From JAXJQF01 sp036311285 (GTDB lineage Bacteria; Pseudomonadota; Gammaproteobacteria; Enterobacterales; Succinivibrionaceae), in assembly GCA_036311285.1 (NCBI GenBank), contig JAXJQF010000121.1:1-56361 (forward strand): a DNA stretch of 56,361 nucleotides. Direction: 5' to 3'. The notes under the pieces were generated by a model. The model saw only the letters and a program-made list of their open reading frames with translations, was not told where the DNA came from and ran no database searches. Positions 43,131-52,829 of this stretch are shown here, in pieces (the first letter of the stretch is position 1; each line of letters starts with the position of its first letter). Both the position numbers and the translations under genes were made by a program.

Positions 43131-43756
43131 ACTTTATCCTTTAAAATATTTAAGATCTGAGAAGTAACTTCCTCTAAAGACAATGACGCATCAACAACCT
43201 TGATATTTGTAGGATCAAGCTTTGCTTCATCTAAAAAACATTGACGAATTCGGTTAAAGAACTCAATATCCTCAACTTCAAATCTATCAAGTTCGCCTCT
43301 CTTTTTTGCTCTCGACAAGCCGATTTCTGGTGCTAAATCTAATACTAAAGTTAAATCTGGCCTAAATCCCTTTAATACAATTCTTCTAATTTCATCAATT
43401 ATCGCTCTATCTATGCCTCTTCCTGCACCTTGATAAGCAACACTTGACAAATCATGCCTATCGCCGATCACAAACTTTCCGCTCTTAATCGCTGGCTCAA
43501 TTACATTCTTAATTAACTGTATTCTAGAAGCGTACATCAACAATAACTCAGCTTCACTTGTAAGCTTTTCTTTTTCGTTAATTGTTTTTAAAATGTTTCT
43601 TAACTCTTCAGCAATAGGAGTTCCACCAGGTTCTCTTGTATGAACGATATCCTCTTCCTTCACACCAATAGAAAGCAAATACTTATGTACAGTGTTAACC
43701 GCTGTACTCTTGCCGCCACCTTCACAACCTTCTATTACTATAAACATTCCATTCAT
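43115..43756 (-). CDS. tmk: Thymidylate kinase
   Basis: Phosphorylates dTMP to dTDP for DNA synthesis. The P-loop is EGCEGGGKSTA (usually EG.DGAGKST). The DR motif is in IGDRHDLSSVAYQGAGRG near residue 90-107, and the lid Arg region is RAKKRGELDRFE. The start at 43756 (MNGMFIVIEG) has AAAGG 9 nt upstream; an ATG two codons earlier would be too close. The product is about 213 residues. It is co-transcribed with holB and probably with mltG upstream. Confidence 0.95.
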   Translation of the reverse strand: MNGMFIVIEGCEGGGKSTAVNTVHKYLLSIGVKEEDIVHTREPGGTPIAEELRNILKTINEKEKLTSEAELLLMYASRIQLIKNVIEPAIKSGKFVIGDRHDLSSVAYQGAGRGIDRAIIDEIRRIVLKGFRPDLTLVLDLAPEIGLSRAKKRGELDRFEVEDIEFFNRIRQCFLDEAKLDPTNIKVVDASLSLEEVTSQILNILKDKVCIHG

Positions 43757-43895
43757 ACACATATACCTTTTAATTTATTCTTTTTTCAACAAAACATTAC
43801 CTAACTATGTTTTAAAGTAATAATATTAAAGTTTTATTACCCTTTGAAATATCTATTAGTCAACTATAACAATTATTTCTACAACATAAATTAAA

Positions 43896-44960
43896 TTAAT
43901 TTTTAGGTAGCTTTAATTTTTGAGCTTTCTTAAAATCTCTCACTTTCTTTCTATATTCAGCAACCGCTTGCTCGTGTTGTTTTAAGGTTTTTGTAAACAC
44001 ATGACCTTCTTGTGGATTTGGTCCCTTTGCAACAAAATATAAAAACTCTGTTTCGTTTGGATGTAGAGCTGCAATAATTGAATCCTTACTAGGCATTGCA
44101 ATTGGAGTTGGGGGTAGACCATCAATAATATAAGTATTATATGGGTTATTATCCTTCAAAAAGCTCTTATAAACCTTACCTTTGTATTTTTCTCCAACAC
44201 CATAAATTACGGTAGGATCTGTCTGAAGTTTCATACCTTTTTTTAATCTATTCACAAACACAGAAGCAATATCCTTTCTTTCGGATTCAAGAGAAGTCTC
44301 TTTTTCAATAATTGAAGCCATTATTAACGCTTCATATGAATTCTTATAAGGTAGATCTCCTGCTCTCTTTTCATATTCTTTTGCCAAAAAATCCTTTTGA
44401 CGTTCGTATGCTCTTTTGATAAGTTCACTATCGTTTGCACCATAACGAACATTGTAAGTGTCAGGCATTAGCAAGCCTTCAAAACTCTTTTCATTTACAC
44501 CTAATAGATTATTTAATTGTTCTACAGTTACATCCTTATGAAGAACATGATTAAAGTTTTTGTTTTTCATCACGACAGCTAGAAAATCTTTAAACCTTCC
44601 TCCTTCAACCAAGGTTACAAAGAATCCTTTTTCTCTTCCTTCAACCAAAATATTAAGAACATCTACTAATGAACTATTAGCAGGAATCTCATATGTTCCT
44701 ATCTTTATGTCTTTCAAGTTATTATGCTGTCTAATCCAATATCTAAAAACATAGTTTTGAAAATCATTACGCTTTACTTTAAACAACCCTTGTTCTACAT
44801 CTGAAATACTATCGCCTGATTTTACTTCATAAAGAACTGTATCTTCTGTTCTTAATTCATCAATTGCCTTTATTTCTTGTTGCACAAAATAATATAAACC
44901 AAAGCAACACAGAACCCCTAAAGCGGAACACACTAGCATTAAACGTAAGAAAAAATTCAT
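43896..44960 (-). CDS. mltG: Endolytic transglycosylase MltG
   Basis: Inner-membrane enzyme that cuts nascent peptidoglycan glycans and sets their length. One N-terminal membrane segment (about 5-25) is followed by a LysM-like fold (VKSGDSISDVEQGLFK). The catalytic domain has LLMPDTYNVRYGA and the catalytic Glu in MASIIEKETSLESERKDIASVFVNRLKKGMKLQTDPTVIYG. The C-terminal PYNTYIIDGLPPTPIAMPSKDSI is typical. At 354 residues it is normal. The mltG-tmk-holB order matches enterics, though pabC is absent here. It is divergent from valS. Confidence 0.95.
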   Translation of the reverse strand: MNFFLRLMLVCSALGVLCCFGLYYFVQQEIKAIDELRTEDTVLYEVKSGDSISDVEQGLFKVKRNDFQNYVFRYWIRQHNNLKDIKIGTYEIPANSSLVDVLNILVEGREKGFFVTLVEGGRFKDFLAVVMKNKNFNHVLHKDVTVEQLNNLLGVNEKSFEGLLMPDTYNVRYGANDSELIKRAYERQKDFLAKEYEKRAGDLPYKNSYEALIMASIIEKETSLESERKDIASVFVNRLKKGMKLQTDPTVIYGVGEKYKGKVYKSFLKDNNPYNTYIIDGLPPTPIAMPSKDSIIAALHPNETEFLYFVAKGPNPQEGHVFTKTLKQHEQAVAEYRKKVRDFKKAQKLKLPKN

Positions 44961-45244
44961 ATATAACTAAAAACCGTCATCAAAGTAGTAAAAATCAATT
45001 CTATCCAACAATATTATATAAAATTGAAACATCAATTCAAAATTCTTTCTGCAATCCAACTAATAAAGTTGATAATTTAAATATATCAAAAGAAATTAAC
45101 CATATTTATCTATATAAAAAAGTAAATAAAAACATTTGAATATGTTAAAATGTGCACCAGATTAAATTTTTATTTTTTATTTCTTATAATCGATCATATC
45201 TACCGATAACAATCGATCGTTTTACTTTTAAAAAGAAGAAAACT

Positions 45245-48118
45245 ATGGAAAAAACATACAATCCACATGCAATAGAACAATCTATCTACACTAGATGGGA
45301 AAACGAAGGTTTCTTTAAACCAAACATGGATGCATCTAAAGATTCTTATTGCATATGTCTACCTCCTCCAAATGTAACAGGTTCTTTACATATGGGACAT
45401 GCATTCCAACAAACTATTATGGATATCTTAATTAGATACAATAGAATGTTAGGAAAGAATACATTATGGCAAGCTGGTACAGACCATGCTGGTATCGCAA
45501 CTCAGATGGTTGTAGAAAGAAAGATTGCTGCTGAAGAACAAAAAACACGTCATGACTATGGTCGTGAAGGCTTTATCAAAAAGATCTGGGAATGGAAAGA
45601 ACTTTCTGGAGGCACAATCACTAAGCAAATGCGTCGTCTAGGAACTTCTGTTGATTGGGATCGAGAAAGATTCACAATGGACAAAGGTTTAAGTGACGCT
45701 GTTCAAGAAGTTTTCATTAGATTATACAAAGAAGACTTAATCTATCGTGGAAAGAGACTAGTAAATTGGGATCCTAAGCTTCGTACAGCAATCAGTGATC
45801 TAGAAGTTGAAAACAAAGAAATCAAAGGTCATATGTGGCATATTAAGTATATGCTTGCTGATGGCAAAGTTACTTCTGAAGGTAAGAACTATTTAATCGT
45901 TGCGACAACTCGTCCTGAAACATTATTAGGTGATACAGCTGTTGCTGTTAACCCTGAAGATCCTAGATTTAAGGACTTAATTGGTTCAAAACTAATATTA
46001 CCATTAGTAAACCGACTAATTCCAATCGTTGGTGACGAACATGCTGACATGACTAAGGGAACAGGTTGTGTAAAAATTACTCCAGCACACGACTTTAACG
46101 ATAACGAAGTAGGTAAGAGACATTCATTGCCTATGATCAATGTGTTAACAGAAGACGCATGCATTCGTAACAGTGCAGAAGTATTTAACACAAATGGAGA
46201 GCCAAGTGATGTTTACACAAACGAAATTCCTGCTAAATATCAAGGCTTAGATAGATACGAAGCTAGAAAGGTAATCGTTGAAGATTTAACAACTCAAGGT
46301 TTATTAGATAAAATCGAAGACCATACCCTAATGCAACCATACGGTGATAGAGGTGGTGTACCTATCGAACCAATGCTAACAGACCAATGGTATGTAAGAG
46401 CAGGTATTTTAGCTAAACCTGCTATCGAAGCTGTTGAAAATGGCGATATTCAATTCGTTCCAAAACAATATGAAAACATGTACTTCTCTTGGATGAGAGA
46501 CATTCAAGATTGGTGTATCTCACGTCAGCTTTGGTGGGGACATAGAATTCCAGCATGGTACGACGAAAACGGAAACGTTTACGTTGCTCACAGTGAAGAA
46601 GAAGTTAGAAAAGAAAACAATCTAAGTGCTGATTGCAAACTAACTCAAGACAATGACGTATTAGATACCTGGTTCTCATCAGGTTTATGGACTTTCTCTA
46701 CTTTAGGTTGGCCAGAAAACACTCCTGAATTAAAGATGTTCCACCCAACTGATGTTTTAGTAACAGGCTTCGACATCATCTTCTTCTGGGTTGCTAGAAT
46801 GATCATGATGACCATGCACTTCATCAAAGACGAAAATGGCAAACCTCAAGTTCCATTTAAGACTGTATACGTAACAGGCTTAATCCGTGACGAAGAAGGC
46901 CAAAAGATGAGTAAGTCAAAGGGTAACGTACTAGACCCACTAGATATGATCGATGGTATCAATCTTGAAGACTTATTAAAAAAGAGAACTGGTAACATGA
47001 TGCAACCTCAATTAGCAGCAAAGATTGCTAAGAGAACGGAAAAGCAATTCCCTGATGGAATTACTGCACATGGTACAGATGCATTAAGATTTACATTATC
47101 TGCATTAGCTTCAACTGGTCGTGATATCAACTGGGATATGAAACGTTTAGAAGGCTACAGAAACTTCTGTAACAAACTATGGAACGCAAGTAGATATGCC
47201 TTATTAAATGTAGAAAACAAGACTATTACTAAACCAAATGTTGAAGATTACACATTACCAGACTTATACATCCAAAGTAAGCTATCAATGTGTGTAAAGG
47301 AAGTAACTAACGCTTTCAACTCATACAGATTTGACTTAGCTGCTGCTTCTTTATATGAATTCATTTGGAATGAATTATGTGACTGGTATATTGAGTTAAC
47401 TAAACCTGTGTTATGGTGTAAGAACCCTACAGCAGATTTTGGTACAGATAAGCAAAAAAATGCATCTATTTATAACTTATTAAAGGTATTAGAAGTCGTT
47501 TTACGTCTTGCTCATCCTATCATGCCTTTCATTACAGAAGAAATTTACAAGGCTGTTGCGCCATTAGTTTGCGAAGACTACAAAGAAACTGACACAATCA
47601 TGTTAAAGTCATTCCCTACTGGCGATGAATTTGAAATCAATAATCAAGCATTAGCTGAACAAGATTTTATAAAGGAATTAGTTGTTGCTGTACGTATTGT
47701 TAGAGCTGAAAACAATTTATCACCTTCATTAAAGTTAGACTCTTTCATTAGAGGTAGTGAAGAAGAATTAAATATCATCAAAGCTAACAAGACATTTATC
47801 CTGGCATTGGCTAACCTAAATGACATCTCTGTAGATTGTTCAAATCTTCCTCCATGCATTGCAAAGATTACCGGCAAGAGTGAAATACTATTCCCAATGT
47901 CTACTGTAATTAACAAGGACGAAGAATTAGCAAGACTTGACAAAGAAGTTACTAAGTTAAATTCTGAAATCGACAGAATCTTAAATAAACTAAACAACGA
48001 AGCATTCGTTGCTAAAGCTCCTGAACAAGTTATAGCTAAGGAAAAAGAAAAGCTTGAAAACTTCAAACAAAGTCTGGCTAAAGTTATAGAACAAAAGGAA
48101 GTTATATCAAATCTGTAA
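45245..48118 (+). CDS. valS: Valyl-tRNA synthetase
   Basis: Class I synthetase charging tRNA-Val, with an editing domain that removes threonine. The HIGH motif appears as GSLHMGHAFQ near residue 45, and KMSKS in GQKMSKSKGNV near 555. The CP1 editing domain spans about 190-390 (VATTRPETLLGDTAVAVNP). A C-terminal coiled coil (DEELARLDKEVTKLNSEIDRILNKL) is the usual ValRS tail. The start is set at the ATG at 45245 (MEKTYNPHAIEQSIYTRWE), 31 codons inside the longer frame, because homologues start there and AAGAAG precedes it. This gives 957 residues. Confidence 0.97.
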   Translation: MEKTYNPHAIEQSIYTRWENEGFFKPNMDASKDSYCICLPPPNVTGSLHMGHAFQQTIMDILIRYNRMLGKNTLWQAGTDHAGIATQMVVERKIAAEEQKTRHDYGREGFIKKIWEWKELSGGTITKQMRRLGTSVDWDRERFTMDKGLSDAVQEVFIRLYKEDLIYRGKRLVNWDPKLRTAISDLEVENKEIKGHMWHIKYMLADGKVTSEGKNYLIVATTRPETLLGDTAVAVNPEDPRFKDLIGSKLILPLVNRLIPIVGDEHADMTKGTGCVKITPAHDFNDNEVGKRHSLPMINVLTEDACIRNSAEVFNTNGEPSDVYTNEIPAKYQGLDRYEARKVIVEDLTTQGLLDKIEDHTLMQPYGDRGGVPIEPMLTDQWYVRAGILAKPAIEAVENGDIQFVPKQYENMYFSWMRDIQDWCISRQLWWGHRIPAWYDENGNVYVAHSEEEVRKENNLSADCKLTQDNDVLDTWFSSGLWTFSTLGWPENTPELKMFHPTDVLVTGFDIIFFWVARMIMMTMHFIKDENGKPQVPFKTVYVTGLIRDEEGQKMSKSKGNVLDPLDMIDGINLEDLLKKRTGNMMQPQLAAKIAKRTEKQFPDGITAHGTDALRFTLSALASTGRDINWDMKRLEGYRNFCNKLWNASRYALLNVENKTITKPNVEDYTLPDLYIQSKLSMCVKEVTNAFNSYRFDLAAASLYEFIWNELCDWYIELTKPVLWCKNPTADFGTDKQKNASIYNLLKVLEVVLRLAHPIMPFITEEIYKAVAPLVCEDYKETDTIMLKSFPTGDEFEINNQALAEQDFIKELVVAVRIVRAENNLSPSLKLDSFIRGSEEELNIIKANKTFILALANLNDISVDCSNLPPCIAKITGKSEILFPMSTVINKDEELARLDKEVTKLNSEIDRILNKLNNEAFVAKAPEQVIAKEKEKLENFKQSLAKVIEQKEVISNL

Positions 48119-48146
48119 TTCAAACTATGACTTTTAAATAGAACAC

Positions 48147-48173
48147 AAAAGGGAAGCAACTGCTTCCCTTTTT
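48147..48173. terminator. Terminator between convergent valS and ispH
   Basis: AAAAGGGAAGCA and TGCTTCCCTTTT form a 12-bp stem with a 2-nt centre, so the real loop is slightly larger. T5 follows. Confidence 0.9.
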
Positions 48174-48235
48174 ACTTCGAGTATTAAAAAAATAAAAAAA
48201 CAAAAGTTAAAATAAACAACGAACGTTCTATAAAA

Positions 48236-49183
48236 CTATTCTAAATCAACCAATTCTTTAGGCAACTTAAATGCTTGCTTTTCTTTAGAAACACCAACTT
48301 CTTCTTGTTCAACAAAACCCTTCGTTTTTAAAAATTCAACTAGATCTACAATTAAGTTTTCAGGAGCGCTCGCTCCACTTGTTACTCCAATCTTTTCTAC
48401 ACCTATTAACATTGATTCATTTAAATCAGTGTAATCATCTATTAAATAAGCCTTAGCCCCTTCTCCTTCTGCAACTTCTCTTAATCTGTTCGAATTTGAA
48501 GAATTCTTAGACCCAACTACTAACACTAGGTCAACAAGTTTAACTATGTCTTTTACAGCTTGCTGACGATTAGAAGTTGCGTAACAAATATCATTACTAT
48601 TAGGTCCGGATACTTTAGGATAGCGACGTTGAAGCTCTTCAATACATGCTTTTGTCTCATCCACACTTAATGTTGTTTGAGTTACAAAATGAAGCTTATC
48701 TTCATTCTTTATTTTTAAGTTTGAGATATTTGCAACACCATTTAAGACATAAATACCACCAACAGCACTAGTATATTGACCAAGAGTCCCTTCAACCTCC
48801 TGATGCCCCGAGTGACCAATCATAATCACCTCTTCACCTAGCTGACTTAACTTATTAACCTTGCGATGTACCTTTTCAACAATTGGGCATGTGGCATCAT
48901 AGATCTTTAAATTCTTCTCTAAAGCTTTATTCTCTATTGCTTTAGAAACACCATGAGCTGAAAATACAATAATAGCATTATTTGGAATATCGTCTAATGA
49001 TTCTACAAATTTAGCGCCTTGCTTACATAATGTTTCACAAACGTACTTATTATGAACAACTTCATGAAATATATAGACTTCCTCATTCTTATGTTTTTTA
49101 AGAACACGTTCTACTATTTCAATTGCCCTACTAACACCAGCGCAAAACCCTCTTGGGTTTGCTAAATATAATTTCTTACTCAT
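48236..49183 (-). CDS. ispH: HMBPP reductase IspH
   Basis: Iron-sulfur enzyme making IPP and DMAPP in the last step of the non-mevalonate pathway, so it completes the pathway to which ispE belongs. The three cluster cysteines are in NPRGFCAGVSRAI (residue 13), YDATCPIVEKVH (about 97) and NDICYATSNRQQAV (about 199). The AHGVSK and TQTTLSVDET motifs are present. At 315 residues it is normal. In E. coli fkpB lies between lspA and ispH; here lspA is directly upstream with no fkpB. Confidence 0.97.
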   Translation of the reverse strand: MSKKLYLANPRGFCAGVSRAIEIVERVLKKHKNEEVYIFHEVVHNKYVCETLCKQGAKFVESLDDIPNNAIIVFSAHGVSKAIENKALEKNLKIYDATCPIVEKVHRKVNKLSQLGEEVIMIGHSGHQEVEGTLGQYTSAVGGIYVLNGVANISNLKIKNEDKLHFVTQTTLSVDETKACIEELQRRYPKVSGPNSNDICYATSNRQQAVKDIVKLVDLVLVVGSKNSSNSNRLREVAEGEGAKAYLIDDYTDLNESMLIGVEKIGVTSGASAPENLIVDLVEFLKTKGFVEQEEVGVSKEKQAFKLPKELVDLE

Positions 49184-49272
49184 GTTACTTTCTAAACTTT
49201 ATTAACTTGGTTATATAAAACTTAAAACAAATACACTTAAAGTATCTAATATACAGCTTTAAAGTCTTATTA

Positions 49273-49818
49273 TTAGTTTTGATTTTGTTCTAACTTTGGT
49301 TCTTGCTTCTTTTTAAAAAAGAACTCATATATTAAAATCAACCCAACTGCTGTACATATAGCCATATCCGCTACGTTGAATGCAGGATAATGCATTTCTC
49401 TGCCATTTCTTACAATATAAAAATCAAGAAAATCAATTACATAACCATACTGTAAACGATCATACAAATTACCTAACGCACCACCAATTATTAAAGAATA
49501 TGCAATATTAGGTACATAATCATTTCTTTTACTCTTATACAATAAAACTAATGCAACAATACAAAAGGTTATAGCTATAGACGCAAAGAAAATTCTTTGC
49601 CAACCTGGTTGATCTGCTAAAAAGCTAAAAGCCGCACCAGTGTTATGAACATGAATAATTCTGAAGAAATTATCAATTACAACAATAATATTATTTGCAG
49701 AGAAATCATATGCCTTAATACTTTCTGCAACCCATACTTTTGTTCCATAATCTAGAACAAAAGCAATTACAGATAATACTAAAAACACTAACCCGCTGTT
49801 TATAATCTTCTTAACCAT
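49273..49818 (-). CDS. lspA: Lipoprotein signal peptidase LspA
   Basis: Inner-membrane aspartic protease that cleaves prolipoprotein signal peptides. The window itself encodes several substrates (LolB, ApbE, FlgH, FlgP, FlgO). Four membrane segments are visible. The catalytic Asp residues are in GALGNLYDRLQ (near 120) and FNVADMAI (near 148). The HNTGAAFSFLA motif near 58-68 is conserved. The 181 residues are slightly longer than usual because of a Lys/Gln/Asn-rich tail. It is separated from ileS by a terminator-like hairpin. Confidence 0.96.
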   Translation of the reverse strand: MVKKIINSGLVFLVLSVIAFVLDYGTKVWVAESIKAYDFSANNIIVVIDNFFRIIHVHNTGAAFSFLADQPGWQRIFFASIAITFCIVALVLLYKSKRNDYVPNIAYSLIIGGALGNLYDRLQYGYVIDFLDFYIVRNGREMHYPAFNVADMAICTAVGLILIYEFFFKKKQEPKLEQNQN

Positions 49819-49832
49819 TTTTTACCATTTTT

Positions 49833-49863
49833 AAAAGGCTCTATGCCATAGCTAGAGCCTTTT
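49833..49863 (-). terminator. Hairpin terminator between ileS and lspA (minus strand)
   Basis: AAAAGGCTCTA and TAGAGCCTTTT form an 11-bp stem with a 9-nt loop. On the minus strand TTTT then AAAAATGG follows, so termination may be partial and allow some lspA read-through. Confidence 0.7.
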
Positions 49864-49898
49864 GAACAGATTAAATTAAACTATGCGAATTTCATAAA

Positions 49899-52721
49899 TT
49901 AAGCAAACTTACGAACTTCACCTTCACCATCGATGTTAGTTACACATCTTTGACAAACGCATTCATGACCTTCAATTGTACCTACGCTGTCAACATAGTG
50001 CCAACATCTATCACACTTCTTAGCAGAGCTTGCCTTAACAGCAATTGCTAATCCTTGAACGTCAGAATCTACAGCTTCTGAAGTCTTATCAGTATATGAA
50101 GCAACACTCACCTTAGAGACGATCATTACAAAGCGTAATTCATCTTCTAATTTCTCCAAGATAGCCTTATACTTGTCATCAGCATAGATTTCAACTACAG
50201 CTTGTAAAGAACTACCAATAGCCTTTTCATTTCTTGCATTTTCTAACTGCTTATTAACTTCATCTCTAATAGTCTTTACATCCATCCAAAATTCGTTATT
50301 GAATTGACCATTTTCTTCTAAAGTCTTTAAGCCTTCAAACCATTCTGCTGTGAACACATACTTATCACGCTTGCCTGGTAATAATTCCCATGTTTCTTGA
50401 GCTGTAAAGCTTAAGATTGGAGCGAACCAACGCACCATTGCTTCAGCAATTAAGAATAAAGCACTTTGGCAAGAACGACGTGCTAAGCTTTCTTTCTTAG
50501 CTGTGTATTGACGATCCTTTATAATATCTAAATAGAATGAACCCATTTCGATAGAACAGAATTGCATAATCTTTTGTACAACTAAATGGAAATCAAATGC
50601 ATTGTATGCTTTTACAATTTCTTCTTGAGTATTGTAAGCTAAATCAACCGCCCACTTATCAAGTTCTACCATCTTTTCAAATGGAACCATATCAGTTTCA
50701 GGATTAAAACCATTTAAATTAGCCAATAAGAAACGAGTTGTGTTACGGATACGTCTATAAGCATCAGCACTTCTCTTTAAGATTTCATCAGATACAGTCA
50801 TTTCTCCACTATAGTCAGTTGAAGCAACCCATAATCTTAAAATATCACCACCTAACTTGTTAACAACATCTTGAGGGCTAACAACGTTACCAATAGACTT
50901 ACTCATCTTTCTGCCTTGTCCATCAACAGTAAAGCCATGAGTTAAAACTGTCTTGTATGGAGAAACAGACTTAATTGCAACACCTAACATCAATGATGAC
51001 ATGAACCAACCACGATGTTGGTCAGAACCTTCTAAGTACATATCAGCAGTGTTACCATTATATTCAGGTCTCTTATCTACAACTGTATAGCTAGTTGCAC
51101 CAGAGTCGAACCATACGTCTAAAGTATCCATTACTTTAACATACTTGTCTTGTTCTTCAGCAGATAACACTTCTTTAGGATCTAAATCCCACCATGCTTG
51201 AATACCACTCTTTTCAACTCTCTTTGCAACTTCTTCAATCAATTCAGCTGAACGTGGGTGTAATTCACTTGTATCCTTATCTACAAATAACGCAATTGGA
51301 ACACCCCAAGTTCTTTGACGGCTAATACACCAGTCTGGGCGGTTCTTAACCATTGCTTCAATTCTATTTTGTCCCCATGCAGGAACCCATTGAACGTTAT
51401 TAATTTCAGATAAAGCCTTATCTCTTAAGCCAAAACCATCCATAGTAATAAACCATTGAGGGGTAGCTCTAAAGATAATTGGAGTCTTATGTCTCCAGCA
51501 ACAAGGGTATGAGTGAGAAATCTTAGCAACACATGCTAATGCGCCCTTTTCCTTTAATAAATCAACTACCTTTGGATTTGCTTTGAATACATGTTCACCA
51601 GCAAAATATGGAGTATCCGGCAAGAACTTACCATCAGCACCAACAGGACAAGCAACTTCTAAACCGTACTTTTTACCAACAACATAGTCATCCATACCGT
51701 GACCTGGAGCTGTATGAACCGCACCTGTACCTGAATCAGCAGTAACATGAGAACCTAAAATAACTGGTACGTCAAAACCAGCAAAAGGATGATTGAAACG
51801 TAAACCTTCTAAATCACTACCCTTTACAGTAGCTAATTCAACATATTCTTCAACACCGTATCTCTTTAATGCATCTTCATATAAACTAGATGCTAAAATT
51901 AAGCATTCATTAGTAGGAGCTTTCACTTGGATTAACTTATAATCAAAGTCAGCATTTAAACAAACAGCTCTATTTGCAGGAAGAGTCCACGGAGTTGTTG
52001 TCCAAATAACAACATTAATATTGCCTTCAACTGAATCAACATTAAATTTTTCTAATACCTTTGCATTATCAACAGCAGAGAATTTAACGTCGATTGCAAA
52101 TGATTCTTTATCGTAGTATTCAACCTCAGCTTCAGCTAAAGCACTACCACAATCTAAACACCAATGAACTGGCTTAAAACCTTTCACAAGATGCTTGTTT
52201 TCAACAACCTTTCCTAAAGCTCTGATAATGTTTGCTTCAGTATCAAAGTTCATTGTTAAATATGGATTATCCCAATCACCTAAAACACCTAATCTCTTGA
52301 AGTCTGTCTTCTGAGCTTCAATCTGAGTTGAAGCATACTTTCTACATTCTTCTCTAAACTCTGCTGCACTTACCTTTTGACCAGGCTTGCCAACAATTCC
52401 TTCAACTTTTAATTCAATTGGTAAACCATGACAATCCCAACCTGGAATATATGGAGCATCGAAACCACTTAAGGTCTTAGACTTGATTATAATATCCTTT
52501 AAAATCTTGTTTACTGAGTGACCAATATGAATATTACCATTTGCATATGGAGGACCATCATGTAAAACAAAAGATTTCTTACCGCGTTTTGCTTCACGAA
52601 TCTTTCCGTATAAATCATCTTCATACCATGATTTAAGCATTAACGGTTCACGCTTTGCCAAATCTCCACGCATAGGGAAACGGGTATCAGGCAAATTTAA
52701 AGTATTCTTATAATCTGTCAT
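49899..52721 (-). CDS. ileS: Isoleucyl-tRNA synthetase
   Basis: Class I synthetase charging tRNA-Ile, with an editing domain against valine. The HIGH motif is in GNIHIGHSVNK near residue 60, and KMSKS in GRKMSKSIGNV near 605. The CP1 editing domain (VIWTTTPWTLPANRAV, DSGTGAVHTAPGHG) covers about 195-395. The C-terminus has the zinc-finger cysteines CDRCWHYVDSVG and CVCQRC. At 940 residues it is like the E. coli enzyme (938). It follows ribF by about 108 bp, as in the ribF-ileS-lspA block. Confidence 0.98.
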   Translation of the reverse strand: MTDYKNTLNLPDTRFPMRGDLAKREPLMLKSWYEDDLYGKIREAKRGKKSFVLHDGPPYANGNIHIGHSVNKILKDIIIKSKTLSGFDAPYIPGWDCHGLPIELKVEGIVGKPGQKVSAAEFREECRKYASTQIEAQKTDFKRLGVLGDWDNPYLTMNFDTEANIIRALGKVVENKHLVKGFKPVHWCLDCGSALAEAEVEYYDKESFAIDVKFSAVDNAKVLEKFNVDSVEGNINVVIWTTTPWTLPANRAVCLNADFDYKLIQVKAPTNECLILASSLYEDALKRYGVEEYVELATVKGSDLEGLRFNHPFAGFDVPVILGSHVTADSGTGAVHTAPGHGMDDYVVGKKYGLEVACPVGADGKFLPDTPYFAGEHVFKANPKVVDLLKEKGALACVAKISHSYPCCWRHKTPIIFRATPQWFITMDGFGLRDKALSEINNVQWVPAWGQNRIEAMVKNRPDWCISRQRTWGVPIALFVDKDTSELHPRSAELIEEVAKRVEKSGIQAWWDLDPKEVLSAEEQDKYVKVMDTLDVWFDSGATSYTVVDKRPEYNGNTADMYLEGSDQHRGWFMSSLMLGVAIKSVSPYKTVLTHGFTVDGQGRKMSKSIGNVVSPQDVVNKLGGDILRLWVASTDYSGEMTVSDEILKRSADAYRRIRNTTRFLLANLNGFNPETDMVPFEKMVELDKWAVDLAYNTQEEIVKAYNAFDFHLVVQKIMQFCSIEMGSFYLDIIKDRQYTAKKESLARRSCQSALFLIAEAMVRWFAPILSFTAQETWELLPGKRDKYVFTAEWFEGLKTLEENGQFNNEFWMDVKTIRDEVNKQLENARNEKAIGSSLQAVVEIYADDKYKAILEKLEDELRFVMIVSKVSVASYTDKTSEAVDSDVQGLAIAVKASSAKKCDRCWHYVDSVGTIEGHECVCQRCVTNIDGEGEVRKFA

Positions 52722-52829
52722 TTTAATTTCTTACCATGTTTAAAATAAAACTATAAAATCCCTTAAGCTAACTAAATAAAATAGCTTTGAACTTTTATTT
52801 CTTAAAATAAAACAAAATAATTTCCAATC

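Noticed and set aside
44864..45139. Plus-strand 91-codon frame between mltG and valS
   Set aside because: Begins inside mltG in antisense and covers the divergent promoter region; no ribosome-binding site.
47644..48159. 171-codon antisense frame inside valS
   Set aside because: Mirror of the valS C-terminal coiled coil, where Ser/Leu-rich antisense frames arise easily.
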